DNA of 64,000 bases, taken from CBDDCX01 sp965226925. Lineage in GTDB: Bacteria; Gemmatimonadota; Gemmatimonadetes; Longimicrobiales; Gaopeijiaceae. Every line of letters starts with the position of its first letter. Position 1 is the first letter of the stretch. The DNA is taken from the NCBI GenBank assembly GCA_965226925.1, contig CBDDEN010000011.1, positions 186,001-250,000 of the forward strand. Direction: 5' to 3'. Positions 17,526 to 25,262 of this stretch are shown here, in pieces. Under the pieces are notes generated by a model. The model had not been told where the DNA came from and made no database searches. It saw only the letters and a list, made by a program, of their open reading frames with translations. The position numbers and the translations under genes were made by a program.

Positions 17526-18526
17526 CTGTCTTCCAGCACACCCTCGATCAGGTCCATAACGTGGTCGAGGCCGGACTCCCAGGCCAGGCGCAAACTTAAC
17601 ACGTACGTCGCCGGAAGGGCGCTCGAGAAGTCCCGCAACTTCACCGCGTCCTTTTCGGTGATCACCACGGGACGCCCCTTCGCTTCCTCCACGATTCTGC
17701 GCACGTCGGCCGGGCGGAAGTCATGGTGATCGGCGAACGCGAGCTCACTCACCACACCCTGGGTCTGCCGCCGCACCATCTCCCGGAACGCCTCCGGCTC
17801 GGCGACGCTCGTAACCGCAAGGAACTCCCCTCCCGAAGGGGGCACACAGATGGATCCCCCGAGGTCGGTCCACGCCGAAGCCTCGAACGCCACATGCAAC
17901 CGAGCGCGCTCCCCAACCACTTCTTCGGCAACGCGGTCGGCCTCGGTGCGGCTCGCTACCTTGCGGGTGATCACGACTGCGTCAGCCCTCTCTAGCGATC
18001 GGACGCCCTCCCGCAGGCGTCCCCTCGGCAGCAAGGCCCGGCGCGTTCCGTGCTCGGCTGCGATCAGCACGATGTCCAGGTGCCTTCCGATCGCACGGTG
18101 CTGGAAGCCATCGTCGAGCACGACGACATCGGCCCCCCTCTCCGCGGCCAAGGCCACGCCCCGGAAGCGCTGCCGATCCACGATGACCATGGCGGTCGGA
18201 TTCCAGACCCGGTGCAACCGCACCTCGTCCGACCCGTAGCCTCGCGTCACAAGCGCCGGACGGTGACCCATCTCCAGGAGGCGGGATACCAGCCAGCCCG
18301 CGAAGGGGGTCTTCCCCGTTCCACCTACGGCCAGGTTACCGACCGAGATCACCGGAATGGGCGGTTCGTTCACTGGCAATATGGCAAGGCCGTAGCCCCA
18401 GCTCCGAAGACGGACCACGGTGCCGAACAACAACTCGAAGGGAAGGAGCAGCGCGCCCACGATGACGCCCACGATCCCCGCCTGCCCGCTCCACAGTCGT
18501 CGCAGTCCCGCCCGCAGGCCTCTCAC
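17522..18526 (-). CDS. lpxK: Tetraacyldisaccharide 4'-kinase LpxK
   Basis: Inner-membrane kinase that adds the 4'-phosphate of lipid A. 334 residues, the family length. The family P-loop is SVGNLAVGGTGKTPFAGWL near residue 62. A later VVVLDDGFQHRAIGRHLD segment carries the conserved DDGFQH motif. An N-terminal hydrophobic helix anchors the protein. It overlaps rlmH downstream and the DUF374 gene upstream, each by 4 bases. Confidence 0.95.
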   Translation of the reverse strand: MRGLRAGLRRLWSGQAGIVGVIVGALLLPFELLFGTVVRLRSWGYGLAILPVNEPPIPVISVGNLAVGGTGKTPFAGWLVSRLLEMGHRPALVTRGYGSDEVRLHRVWNPTAMVIVDRQRFRGVALAAERGADVVVLDDGFQHRAIGRHLDIVLIAAEHGTRRALLPRGRLREGVRSLERADAVVITRKVASRTEADRVAEEVVGERARLHVAFEASAWTDLGGSICVPPSGGEFLAVTSVAEPEAFREMVRRQTQGVVSELAFADHHDFRPADVRRIVEEAKGRPVVITEKDAVKLRDFSSALPATYVLSLRLAWESGLDHVMDLIEGVLEDR

Positions 18527-19179
18527 GATTCGACCCGATCACCGGCCCGTACCGAGAGGTCCGCCAGGGTCCGCGAGAGCTTTCTCACCGTGTCCACGAC
18601 CTCTTGCTCCCCGGCGTCCCTGCCGACCATACAAGGCGGCCCGTACGCCACCCTGACGGTCGAAAACGGCCTGGGAACAAGGAAACGATCCCAGCTGTCA
18701 GCCCTCCATCCGGCGCTCGCTCCCACTCCGATCGGAATGAGCGGCAGGCCCGTCATGCGAGCCACGGTGACGGCGCCCGGCTTGAACTCTCGATTCGGAC
18801 CCCGTGGTCCGTCGGGAGTCACGGCGAGGTCGTGGCCCCCACGCGCCGCGCGGATCAGCCCTTTGAGTCCACGCACGCCCCCACGGGTACTCGATCCTCG
18901 CACGGTGCCGAAGCCCAAGCGCCGGAGAATGCGGGTGACGTACTCCCCGTCTCCATGCTCGCTGACGAGGACTACCGCACCCTGCCCTCGATGTACGTGG
19001 ACCAGCGGCAGCAGACGCCCGTGCCAGAACACGAAGATGACCGGCGTACCGGCGTCTCGGAACGGCCGCAGGTACTCCTCACCCATCGTCTGGATGCGCA
19101 CGGTGAGGAAGAGTGATCCGACCAAACCCTGCCCCAGCACGCCTGCCGCGGAGTATCGCAGGCCCGACACGGCCTTCAC
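18523..19179 (-). CDS. DUF374 lysophospholipid acyltransferase-family protein
   Basis: 218 residues with the DUF374 pattern: IFVFWHGRLLPLV, with His/Arg in place of the HX4D catalytic start of other acyltransferases, and AVTPDGPRGPNREFKPG. Its place between lpxB and lpxK suggests a role in lipid A acylation, perhaps replacing LpxL/LpxM; this is inference. It overlaps lpxK and lpxB by 4 bases on each side. Confidence 0.85.
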   Translation of the reverse strand: MKAVSGLRYSAAGVLGQGLVGSLFLTVRIQTMGEEYLRPFRDAGTPVIFVFWHGRLLPLVHVHRGQGAVVLVSEHGDGEYVTRILRRLGFGTVRGSSTRGGVRGLKGLIRAARGGHDLAVTPDGPRGPNREFKPGAVTVARMTGLPLIPIGVGASAGWRADSWDRFLVPRPFSTVRVAYGPPCMVGRDAGEQEVVDTVRKLSRTLADLSVRAGDRVES

Positions 19180-20327
19180 ACGCCCGCCAGAATCTGCGAC
19201 GCCAATTCCGCGACGCGGGCGGAGGCGCCGGGCTCACCTAGAGCGCTGCTGATGCGCCCCAATCCCAGGACCATGCGCTCCCGCTCGGGCGATTCCAGGT
19301 CGAGCAGAGGACCGAGCAGTGCGGCCAATCGATCCGGAGTGGCCGAGCCTTGCAGCACCTCGGGCACGACGTCCTCTCCCGCTACGAGGTTCGCCAGGGC
19401 CACCCGATCGACCTGGACCAATCGTCGAGCCAGCATGTAGGTGAGCGGGTGCGTCCGGTAGACGGTGACGAACGGAGTACCCCGCAGCGCCGCCTCCAGC
19501 GTGGTCGTGCCCGACTTGACCAACCCTGCCCTCGCATGGGCAAGGAGGCTTCGGGCGTCATCCACAACGGGTAGACCAGACCCTTCGAACGCCGTCGCCG
19601 GAATCGACGATGCCTTGGCCCAGACCAACTGGCATCCCGGCCGCATCTCCTGCAGTCTCCTCCCGCTCTCGAGGAAGAGGTCCCTGTGTCTAGACAGCTC
19701 CTGGGGCCGAGAACCCGGGAAAAGCGCCACGATCGGCTCCTCCGGATGGAGGCTCCAGCGCCGGCGGAACTCGGCGGCATCGGGCTCCGGTACTCCCTCC
19801 TCCAGCAGCGGATGACCTACGAACGTGACCCGGGCACCCGCCTCTTCGAAGACCTCCACCTCGAAAGGGAGGATGACCGCCAAGCGATCGCAGTCCCGCG
19901 CGAGACGCCGGGCCCGACCGGGCTTCCAGGCCCACACCTGGGGGGCGATGTAGTAGAGCACCGGGATGTGGCGACGGCGGGCCTCCTTCGCGATCCGGAG
20001 GTTGAACCCGGGGTAGTCGATGGGCAGAACGAGGTCGACGTCGCCGCGATCGAGCAGGGCCAGGATTCGGCGTTCCAGACGGTAGAAGAACGGAAGGTGG
20101 GTCAGGACTTCGACAAAGCCCATGACGGCGAGCCGGTCGAGACCCACCAGGATCTCGACACCCTCGCCCCGCATAGCCTCGCCTCCCAGACCCATCAGCC
20201 GACATGCGGGCCAACGGGCCTTGAGCGCTCGCGCGACACGGGCGCCGTGCAGATCTCCCGAGGCCTCCCCAGCCAGCATCAGGATGGTGGGCGTTCCGTC
20301 GCCCACGGGGCCTTCAGAACCCGACAC
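19176..20327 (-). CDS. lpxB: Lipid-A-disaccharide synthase LpxB
   Basis: GT-B glycosyltransferase that joins UDP-2,3-diacylglucosamine and lipid X into the lipid A disaccharide. 383 residues. Motifs include ILMLAGEASGDLHGARVARA near the start, IDYPGFNLRIAKEARRR, YYIAPQVWAWKPGRARRL and VALFPGSRPQELSRHRDLF. The assigned GTG start lies inside the end of a small upstream frame (20314-20448); an internal GTG nine codons later is possible. Confidence 0.95.
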   Translation of the reverse strand: MSGSEGPVGDGTPTILMLAGEASGDLHGARVARALKARWPACRLMGLGGEAMRGEGVEILVGLDRLAVMGFVEVLTHLPFFYRLERRILALLDRGDVDLVLPIDYPGFNLRIAKEARRRHIPVLYYIAPQVWAWKPGRARRLARDCDRLAVILPFEVEVFEEAGARVTFVGHPLLEEGVPEPDAAEFRRRWSLHPEEPIVALFPGSRPQELSRHRDLFLESGRRLQEMRPGCQLVWAKASSIPATAFEGSGLPVVDDARSLLAHARAGLVKSGTTTLEAALRGTPFVTVYRTHPLTYMLARRLVQVDRVALANLVAGEDVVPEVLQGSATPDRLAALLGPLLDLESPERERMVLGLGRISSALGEPGASARVAELASQILAGV

Positions 20328-20448
20328 CCAGATACCAGATCACGATGAGGAGGACGACCAGCAGGAAGACGAGCTGTTTCGGAGGCAGCCCCTTCTTCTT
20401 GTCGATCCAGTTCTTCTTCCGGTCACGCCTTACGCGTATCAGCGACAG
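20314..20448 (-). CDS. Possible 44-residue membrane protein with non-canonical start
   Basis: Between the Gfo/Idh stop and lpxB is a frame reading DRKKNWIDKKKGLPPKQ and then LVFLLVVLLIVIWYLGVGF: a basic segment followed by one strong transmembrane helix and a stop. This is too ordered to dismiss, but the frame has no ATG or usable GTG/TTG. The only candidates are CTG at 20448 or 20442, with GAGGAG about 14 bases upstream. It would be co-transcribed with the lipid A genes and overlaps both neighbours. Function unknown. Confidence 0.4.
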   Translation of the reverse strand: MSLIRVRRDRKKNWIDKKKGLPPKQLVFLLVVLLIVIWYLGVGF

Positions 20449-21448
20449 AGGTCTCGATGCGCTCCTCGATCAAGAGGGATATCGCCAAGGCGGAGCGCCC
20501 TTCGGCACCGTTCACCGCCGGTATCCGATGCCCTGCCAGAGCGTCACGGAAGTTCTCGAGTTCCTTGGCCAGTGGTTCCGCACCGTCACCCCGCAACGGG
20601 ATTCGCTCCACGAGATCGGCCAGCCCGCCCTCGGGCGGAATCTCGAGGTCCTCCGCGCCGGAGAAAAGAGGAAGATCCTTCTTGAGCCTGAGAAACTCCC
20701 CTGTGCCGTCCGCGAGGTTGAGGCTGAGGTATCCCGACTCCTGGAAGATGCGCAGCTTCCGCATGCGTTCGGTCGACACCCGGCTGGCCGTGAGATTCGC
20801 CACCGCTCCACCTTCGAAACCGAGCCGGGCGTTGGCAATGTCGACGCTGGGAGTCAGAACCGGCATCCCGGTGGCCGCGATATCAACAACCGGCTGCCCT
20901 ACCAGACTCTGCACCAAATCCACGTCATGGATCATCAGGTCCAGCACGACGGCCACGTCTATGCTCCTCGGAACGAACGGCGCCAGCCTGTGAGATTCAA
21001 TGAACAGGGGCGCCTGCAGGTAGGGTTCCGCCGCTCGAATGGCGGCGTTGAAGCGCTCGACGTGCCCAACTTGGACGACCGCCCCACTCGAGCCGGAGGC
21101 ATCGAGCATTCGGTCTGCGGCGGCGAGAGACGGGGCCATCGGCTTCTCGACGAGAACACCCACGCCCCGTACCAGCGCCGCAACGGCCACCGCCTCATGA
21201 TCCACGGTGGGTACCGCCACCACGAGCCCGTTCGCTTCGTCGAGGAGTGATTCCAGACTGAAGTGAACCTTGACGCCCAGTTCCCTACCTACTTCGTCTG
21301 CCCGACCCGCATCCACATCGTAGACGCCGGCCATGCGCACCCCGTCGAGCGAAGCGAGGATGCGAGCGTGATGATAGCCTAGGCTCCCCACACCGGCGAC
21401 GCCGATCGCGGGAAACTCGGATGACGACCCTCTAGGTCGTGATACCAC
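20423..21448 (-). CDS. Gfo/Idh/MocA-family NAD(P)-dependent oxidoreductase
   Basis: 341 residues. The N-terminal Rossmann fold begins IGVAGVGSLGYHHARIL; the family EKP motif is in GVLVEKPMAPSLAAAD; HVERFNAAI and DLMIHDVDLV supply the usual catalytic-region signatures. It is embedded between lpxA and lpxB, so a sugar-nucleotide substrate in lipid A synthesis is likely. From memory, GnnA of Acidithiobacillus is of this type and sits between lpxA and lpxB, but its transaminase partner GnnB is absent here. The start overlaps lpxA by 17 bases. Confidence 0.85.
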   Translation of the reverse strand: MVSRPRGSSSEFPAIGVAGVGSLGYHHARILASLDGVRMAGVYDVDAGRADEVGRELGVKVHFSLESLLDEANGLVVAVPTVDHEAVAVAALVRGVGVLVEKPMAPSLAAADRMLDASGSSGAVVQVGHVERFNAAIRAAEPYLQAPLFIESHRLAPFVPRSIDVAVVLDLMIHDVDLVQSLVGQPVVDIAATGMPVLTPSVDIANARLGFEGGAVANLTASRVSTERMRKLRIFQESGYLSLNLADGTGEFLRLKKDLPLFSGAEDLEIPPEGGLADLVERIPLRGDGAEPLAKELENFRDALAGHRIPAVNGAEGRSALAISLLIEERIETSVADTRKA

Positions 21449-22247
21449 GCTCGCTGTCCCGGATGAAGGTCAGGAGGTGTCTTACCTCGGGGATTTGTGC
21501 GACTTCTTCCTCTGCCCTGGCCAGCGCGTCGGAGAGATTGAGCTTCGACTGGAACAGGGTCCGATACGCCTGCTTCAGGGCTCGCTTCACGTCCTCGGAC
21601 ACACCGCGCCTCTCCAGGCCGACCGTATTCAGGCCATAGAGCTTGGCCGGGTTCCCTGCGACCCTCAGGTACGGCGGAATGTCCTGCGGTATGCGGGACC
21701 CGCCTCCACAGAACGAGTGGGCACCGATACGGACGAATTGATGGATTGCGGTCACACCGCCGATGATGACCCAGTCCTCGATGACGACATGCCCCGCCAT
21801 GTTCACGGCGTTCGAGAGAATGACGTGATTTCCGATCTCACAATCGTGCGCCACGTGGACGTAGGCCATGATGAGACAATCGCTCCCGACGACCGTCTTG
21901 CGCGACGCCCGCGTCCCCCGGTTGAGCGTCGCGTACTCGCGAATCACCGTTCGGTCACCGACGTAGAGATGGGACGCCTCCCCCTCGTACTTCAGGTCCT
22001 GCGGGTCGGTCCCCAGCACGGCGCCCTGAGCGATCTGGCACTGCTCTCCGATCGTCGTGTCGCGCTGTACCAGCACGTGGCTCCCGATCACCGTGCCGGC
22101 CCCGACGGCCACCCCCGGCCCGATGATGGAGTATGGTCCGACGACCACCTCCTTCCCCAAGCGCGCGCCCGCATCGACGATCGCCGTCGAGTGGACTTCC
22201 ACATCGGTCCCGTCACCACCCCGTTCACTCCAATATGTGTCACTCAT
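21432..22247 (-). CDS. lpxA: Acyl-ACP:UDP-N-acetylglucosamine O-acyltransferase LpxA
   Basis: Cytoplasmic trimeric enzyme for the first step of lipid A synthesis. 271 residues with the left-handed beta-helix hexapeptide pattern throughout (AIVDAGARLGKEVVVGPYSI). It carries YVHVAHDCEIGNHVILSNAV, which holds the catalytic-region His, and IHQFVRIGAHSFCGGGSRI. A helical C-terminal domain follows. The ATG overlaps the lpxC-fabZ stop by 4 bases. Confidence 0.95.
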   Translation of the reverse strand: MSDTYWSERGGDGTDVEVHSTAIVDAGARLGKEVVVGPYSIIGPGVAVGAGTVIGSHVLVQRDTTIGEQCQIAQGAVLGTDPQDLKYEGEASHLYVGDRTVIREYATLNRGTRASRKTVVGSDCLIMAYVHVAHDCEIGNHVILSNAVNMAGHVVIEDWVIIGGVTAIHQFVRIGAHSFCGGGSRIPQDIPPYLRVAGNPAKLYGLNTVGLERRGVSEDVKRALKQAYRTLFQSKLNLSDALARAEEEVAQIPEVRHLLTFIRDSERGITT

Positions 22248-23527
22248 CGATCGATGATCCTCGCCATCAAGTCCGCCTCCGCCACCACTTTGCCGTCAAC
22301 ACGCCCCACACCGCGGATCTTGCACACGTTCCTTCGGAACTGAACCATCTTGACCTCGAAAACCAGCTGATCACCGGGGATGACCGGCTTTCTCCACTTC
22401 ACGTTGTCGAGAGACATGAAGTAGACCACCTTCTCCGCCGGGTCGTCCACCGTGTCCATCAACAGAAGCCCCCCAACCTGCGCCATCGCTTCGATGATCA
22501 ACACGCCCGGCATGATGGGGTGTCCGGGAAAATGCCCCTGGAAGTAGGGCTCGTTGATCGTCACGTTCTTGATTCCGACGATCCTCTTGCCCGACTCGAA
22601 CTCCAGCACCCGATCCACGAGTAGGAACGGATACCGGTGAGGCAGATACTCCATGATGCGTGCGACTTCCACGGGGTATTTCGACCCTCCCTTTCGTGTA
22701 TGATCCTTCAACGCCCTGGCCAAGGCTATGTTCCCTTCGTGGCTCGGCCGCTCCGAGACGATGTGTCCCCGAATCCGTCCCCCGATGAGGGCCAGATCGC
22801 CGATCAGGTCCCCGACCTTGTGCCGGAGGAACTCGTCGTCGAAGCGAAGGCCGTCGTTCATGACACCCTTGTCATTCAAGACGATTGTGTTCTCGAGTGA
22901 GGCGCCCCTGGCCAGACCGCGGGCCTGGAGCGCTTCGGCATCACGGTGGAAGCCGAAAGTCCGGGCCGGCGCAATCTCTTTTCGAAAAGCCTCTTCCGTG
23001 ACGTCGAAGGTGCCGAACTGACGGCCGATGCTCTCGTGCTCGAAGTCGATGGTCGCCGAGATCCTCAGGTCTACCGCCGGTGATGCGACGTAAGAGGCTC
23101 CCGCCTCGATGTTCACGGTGAGCGGCTTCTTCACCGCCAGAACCTCGGAAGGCTCCGCGAGGTCGACGGCGCCCACCTCGAGAACGGCCTCTAGGTAGCC
23201 CTGAAAGCTTCCATCGAGAATGGGCGGTTCAGGGCCGCTGAGTTCGAGCATGGCATGATCGATACGCGCGGCCGCCAAGGCCGCCATGACGTGCTCCACG
23301 GTCAGCACCGTAACGTCACCCGTTCCGAGGCTCGTGCCCAGGTCGGTCCCGACCACGTAGTCCAGGGTCGCCGGCACCTCCGGATCACCGTCCAGATCGA
23401 CCCGCCGAAAGCGGATCCCCCCGCCCTCGGCCGGCTTGATGGTCAGGGTCGCGGACTCCCCCGAATGCACACCGATTCCTTCGAGGGTTCGCTCGCCCCC
23501 CAGTGTGCGCTGTTTCGGACAATCCAT
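22244..23527 (-). CDS. lpxC/fabZ: Bifunctional LpxC deacetylase / FabZ 3-hydroxyacyl-ACP dehydratase
   Basis: A 427-residue fusion. Residues 1 to about 280 are LpxC, the committed zinc deacetylase of lipid A synthesis: TLEGIGVHSG, the zinc ligand region TVEHVMAALAAARID, and RFDDEFLRHKVGDLIGDLAL with the later zinc ligands. Residues from about 285 are FabZ, which dehydrates 3-hydroxyacyl-ACP in fatty acid synthesis: IMEYLPHRYPFLLVDRVLEF, GHFPGHPIMPGVLIIEAMAQ. Such fusions are known in Bacteroidota and relatives. A shared polypeptide could balance acyl flow between membrane lipids and lipid A. A 134-bp spacer separates it from lpxD. Confidence 0.95.
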   Translation of the reverse strand: MDCPKQRTLGGERTLEGIGVHSGESATLTIKPAEGGGIRFRRVDLDGDPEVPATLDYVVGTDLGTSLGTGDVTVLTVEHVMAALAAARIDHAMLELSGPEPPILDGSFQGYLEAVLEVGAVDLAEPSEVLAVKKPLTVNIEAGASYVASPAVDLRISATIDFEHESIGRQFGTFDVTEEAFRKEIAPARTFGFHRDAEALQARGLARGASLENTIVLNDKGVMNDGLRFDDEFLRHKVGDLIGDLALIGGRIRGHIVSERPSHEGNIALARALKDHTRKGGSKYPVEVARIMEYLPHRYPFLLVDRVLEFESGKRIVGIKNVTINEPYFQGHFPGHPIMPGVLIIEAMAQVGGLLLMDTVDDPAEKVVYFMSLDNVKWRKPVIPGDQLVFEVKMVQFRRNVCKIRGVGRVDGKVVAEADLMARIIDR

Positions 23528-23661
23528 GGTGCGGGCCTCGCGTTGGCAGGCCGCCTCGAGCTCGCAGCCCCGTCGAAGTCGATCCCCTCGGGCTAGTTGC
23601 CGCGACCGGTCAGGGGCGTCGCACGTACAGCAGTGAAGATAACGAGATTGCGGGGACCATT

Positions 23662-24720
23662 CTATTCACCGGCCTCCTCGGTTCCGCTTAAGCGTAAAGC
23701 CCTCTCCATGGTCCTCACTCGCTGACGCAGCTCGTCGAGGCGGTACATGGCGGCCGTGGCCTTGTGGAAGTCCCTGATGGGTCTTGCCGGGTAACCGGCC
23801 ACCGTTTCGCCCGCTCCGAGGCTCTCCGTAACCCCCGCCTGGGCGGCGACCCTGACCCCGTCCCCCACCTCGATGTGATCGGCGGCACCCGACTGTCCGC
23901 CCCACATCGTTCCGGCACCGATCGCCGTCGAACCGGCGACGCCCACCTGCCCCGCCAGCAAGCTGCCGGGCCCGATCGTCACGTTGTGCCCGATGTGCAC
24001 CAAATTGTCCAGCTTACTTTGGCGCCCGAGCTCGGTTCGACCGATGGAACCTCGATCGATACAACTGTTCGCTCCGATCTCCACGTCGTCGCCGATCACA
24101 CAGAGTCCCACATGCGGGATCTTCGCGATGCCGTCGTCACTCGGCACATATCCGAATCCATCGACGCCGACCCGTACACCCGAGTGGAGCACCACCCGCT
24201 CGCCCACCCGCACCTGGGGATAAAGCACCACGTGCGGGTACAGCACGGAATCCGAGCCGACCCTGGTGCCCTGGCCTATCACGACGTGGGCATGGAGGGT
24301 GACCCGGTCTCCCAGAACGGCATCGTCTTCAACGACCGCGTAGGGGCCCACGCTCGCGTCGAGCCCCATTTGTACGCGTTCGCCGATGATAGCGGTGGGA
24401 TGAATGCCGGGACGGCGAGGCGGTTCCGGATGGAAGTGCCCGAGGATGCGGGCCATCGCCTCGCGAGGGTCTGCTACGACCAATCGGTTGGGCGCCGCGG
24501 TCGCCCCAGCGTCCAATTCTTCGGAGACCAGGAGCGCACCCGCCTCGCTCTCCGCCACTGTCTTCAGATACCGACGATCCGCGAGCAGTCCCAATTCCGT
24601 CGGCCCCGCGTCACCGAGAGAAGCGATGCCCTGAATGGGGAGGGCTATGTCGCCCACGACACGTCCACCTACCAGCGACGCCAGATCACCCAGCGTACTC
24701 TGCGGAGGGGGAGGTGTCAC
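23662..24720 (-). CDS. lpxD: UDP-3-O-acylglucosamine N-acyltransferase LpxD
   Basis: Third enzyme of lipid A synthesis. 352 residues: an N-terminal uridine-binding domain (LGDLASLVGGRVVGD), a long hexapeptide beta-helix, and a C-terminal helix. The active-site segment is DNLVHIGHNVTIGPGSLLAG, with the catalytic-type His. Just downstream of skp/ompH (3 bases), as in many Gram-negative bam-skp-lpx clusters. Confidence 0.95.
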   Translation of the reverse strand: MTPPPPQSTLGDLASLVGGRVVGDIALPIQGIASLGDAGPTELGLLADRRYLKTVAESEAGALLVSEELDAGATAAPNRLVVADPREAMARILGHFHPEPPRRPGIHPTAIIGERVQMGLDASVGPYAVVEDDAVLGDRVTLHAHVVIGQGTRVGSDSVLYPHVVLYPQVRVGERVVLHSGVRVGVDGFGYVPSDDGIAKIPHVGLCVIGDDVEIGANSCIDRGSIGRTELGRQSKLDNLVHIGHNVTIGPGSLLAGQVGVAGSTAIGAGTMWGGQSGAADHIEVGDGVRVAAQAGVTESLGAGETVAGYPARPIRDFHKATAAMYRLDELRQRVRTMERALRLSGTEEAGE

Positions 24721-24723
24721 GCG

Positions 24724-25245
24724 TCAGCCCCCTTGGGCCAACCTCTGGATCACGTCATCCGTAAGGTCGAGGGCCTCGTCGGCTGCGATCAACCCGCCCG
24801 CCGCTACATCGAAGATGAAGGTGTAGGCACCCTCTCTGCGGATCGCCTGAATGATGCCGTTGATGCGCTCCATGATGGGCGCGACCAATTCCTGCTGGCG
24901 ACGGGCCGCTTCGGCCTCGATCTCCCCCATGCGAGTTTGATACAACTGTTGCTTCCGGCCGATTTCTTCCTGGCGGCTTCGGCGGACATCGGGGCTCAAC
25001 GTGACCTGTTGCGCCTGGTATCGATTCATCAGATCGCCGATCTCGGTTTCCATCGCCTGCAACTCGCTCTCGAGGGGCACCATCTCCCTCTGGAACTGCT
25101 CTTGGGCGGCCAGAGCATCCTTGCTCTCCGCCACGATGGCCGACGAGTTGATATAGCCGATCTTGAGAACGCCCCCCGCGGTCTGCGCCCTGGCAGACCC
25201 ACCCGTAAGGAGGAGGGCGCAAACGGTCAGAAGGACTCTTCGCAT
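24724..25245 (-). CDS. OmpH/Skp-family periplasmic chaperone
   Basis: 173 residues: a signal peptide (MRRVLLTVCALLLTGGSARA), a short beta segment IGYINSSAIVAESKDAL, a long charged helical hairpin, and a hydrophobic beta return (YTFIFDVAAGGLIAADEALD). This is the Skp/OmpH layout, holding unfolded outer-membrane proteins for BAM. I start at ATG 25245 rather than further upstream because AGGGAG lies about 9 bases before it. Located directly after bamA. Confidence 0.9.
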   Translation of the reverse strand: MRRVLLTVCALLLTGGSARAQTAGGVLKIGYINSSAIVAESKDALAAQEQFQREMVPLESELQAMETEIGDLMNRYQAQQVTLSPDVRRSRQEEIGRKQQLYQTRMGEIEAEAARRQQELVAPIMERINGIIQAIRREGAYTFIFDVAAGGLIAADEALDLTDDVIQRLAQGG

Positions 25246-25262
25246 GATAAGACGCTCCCTGA

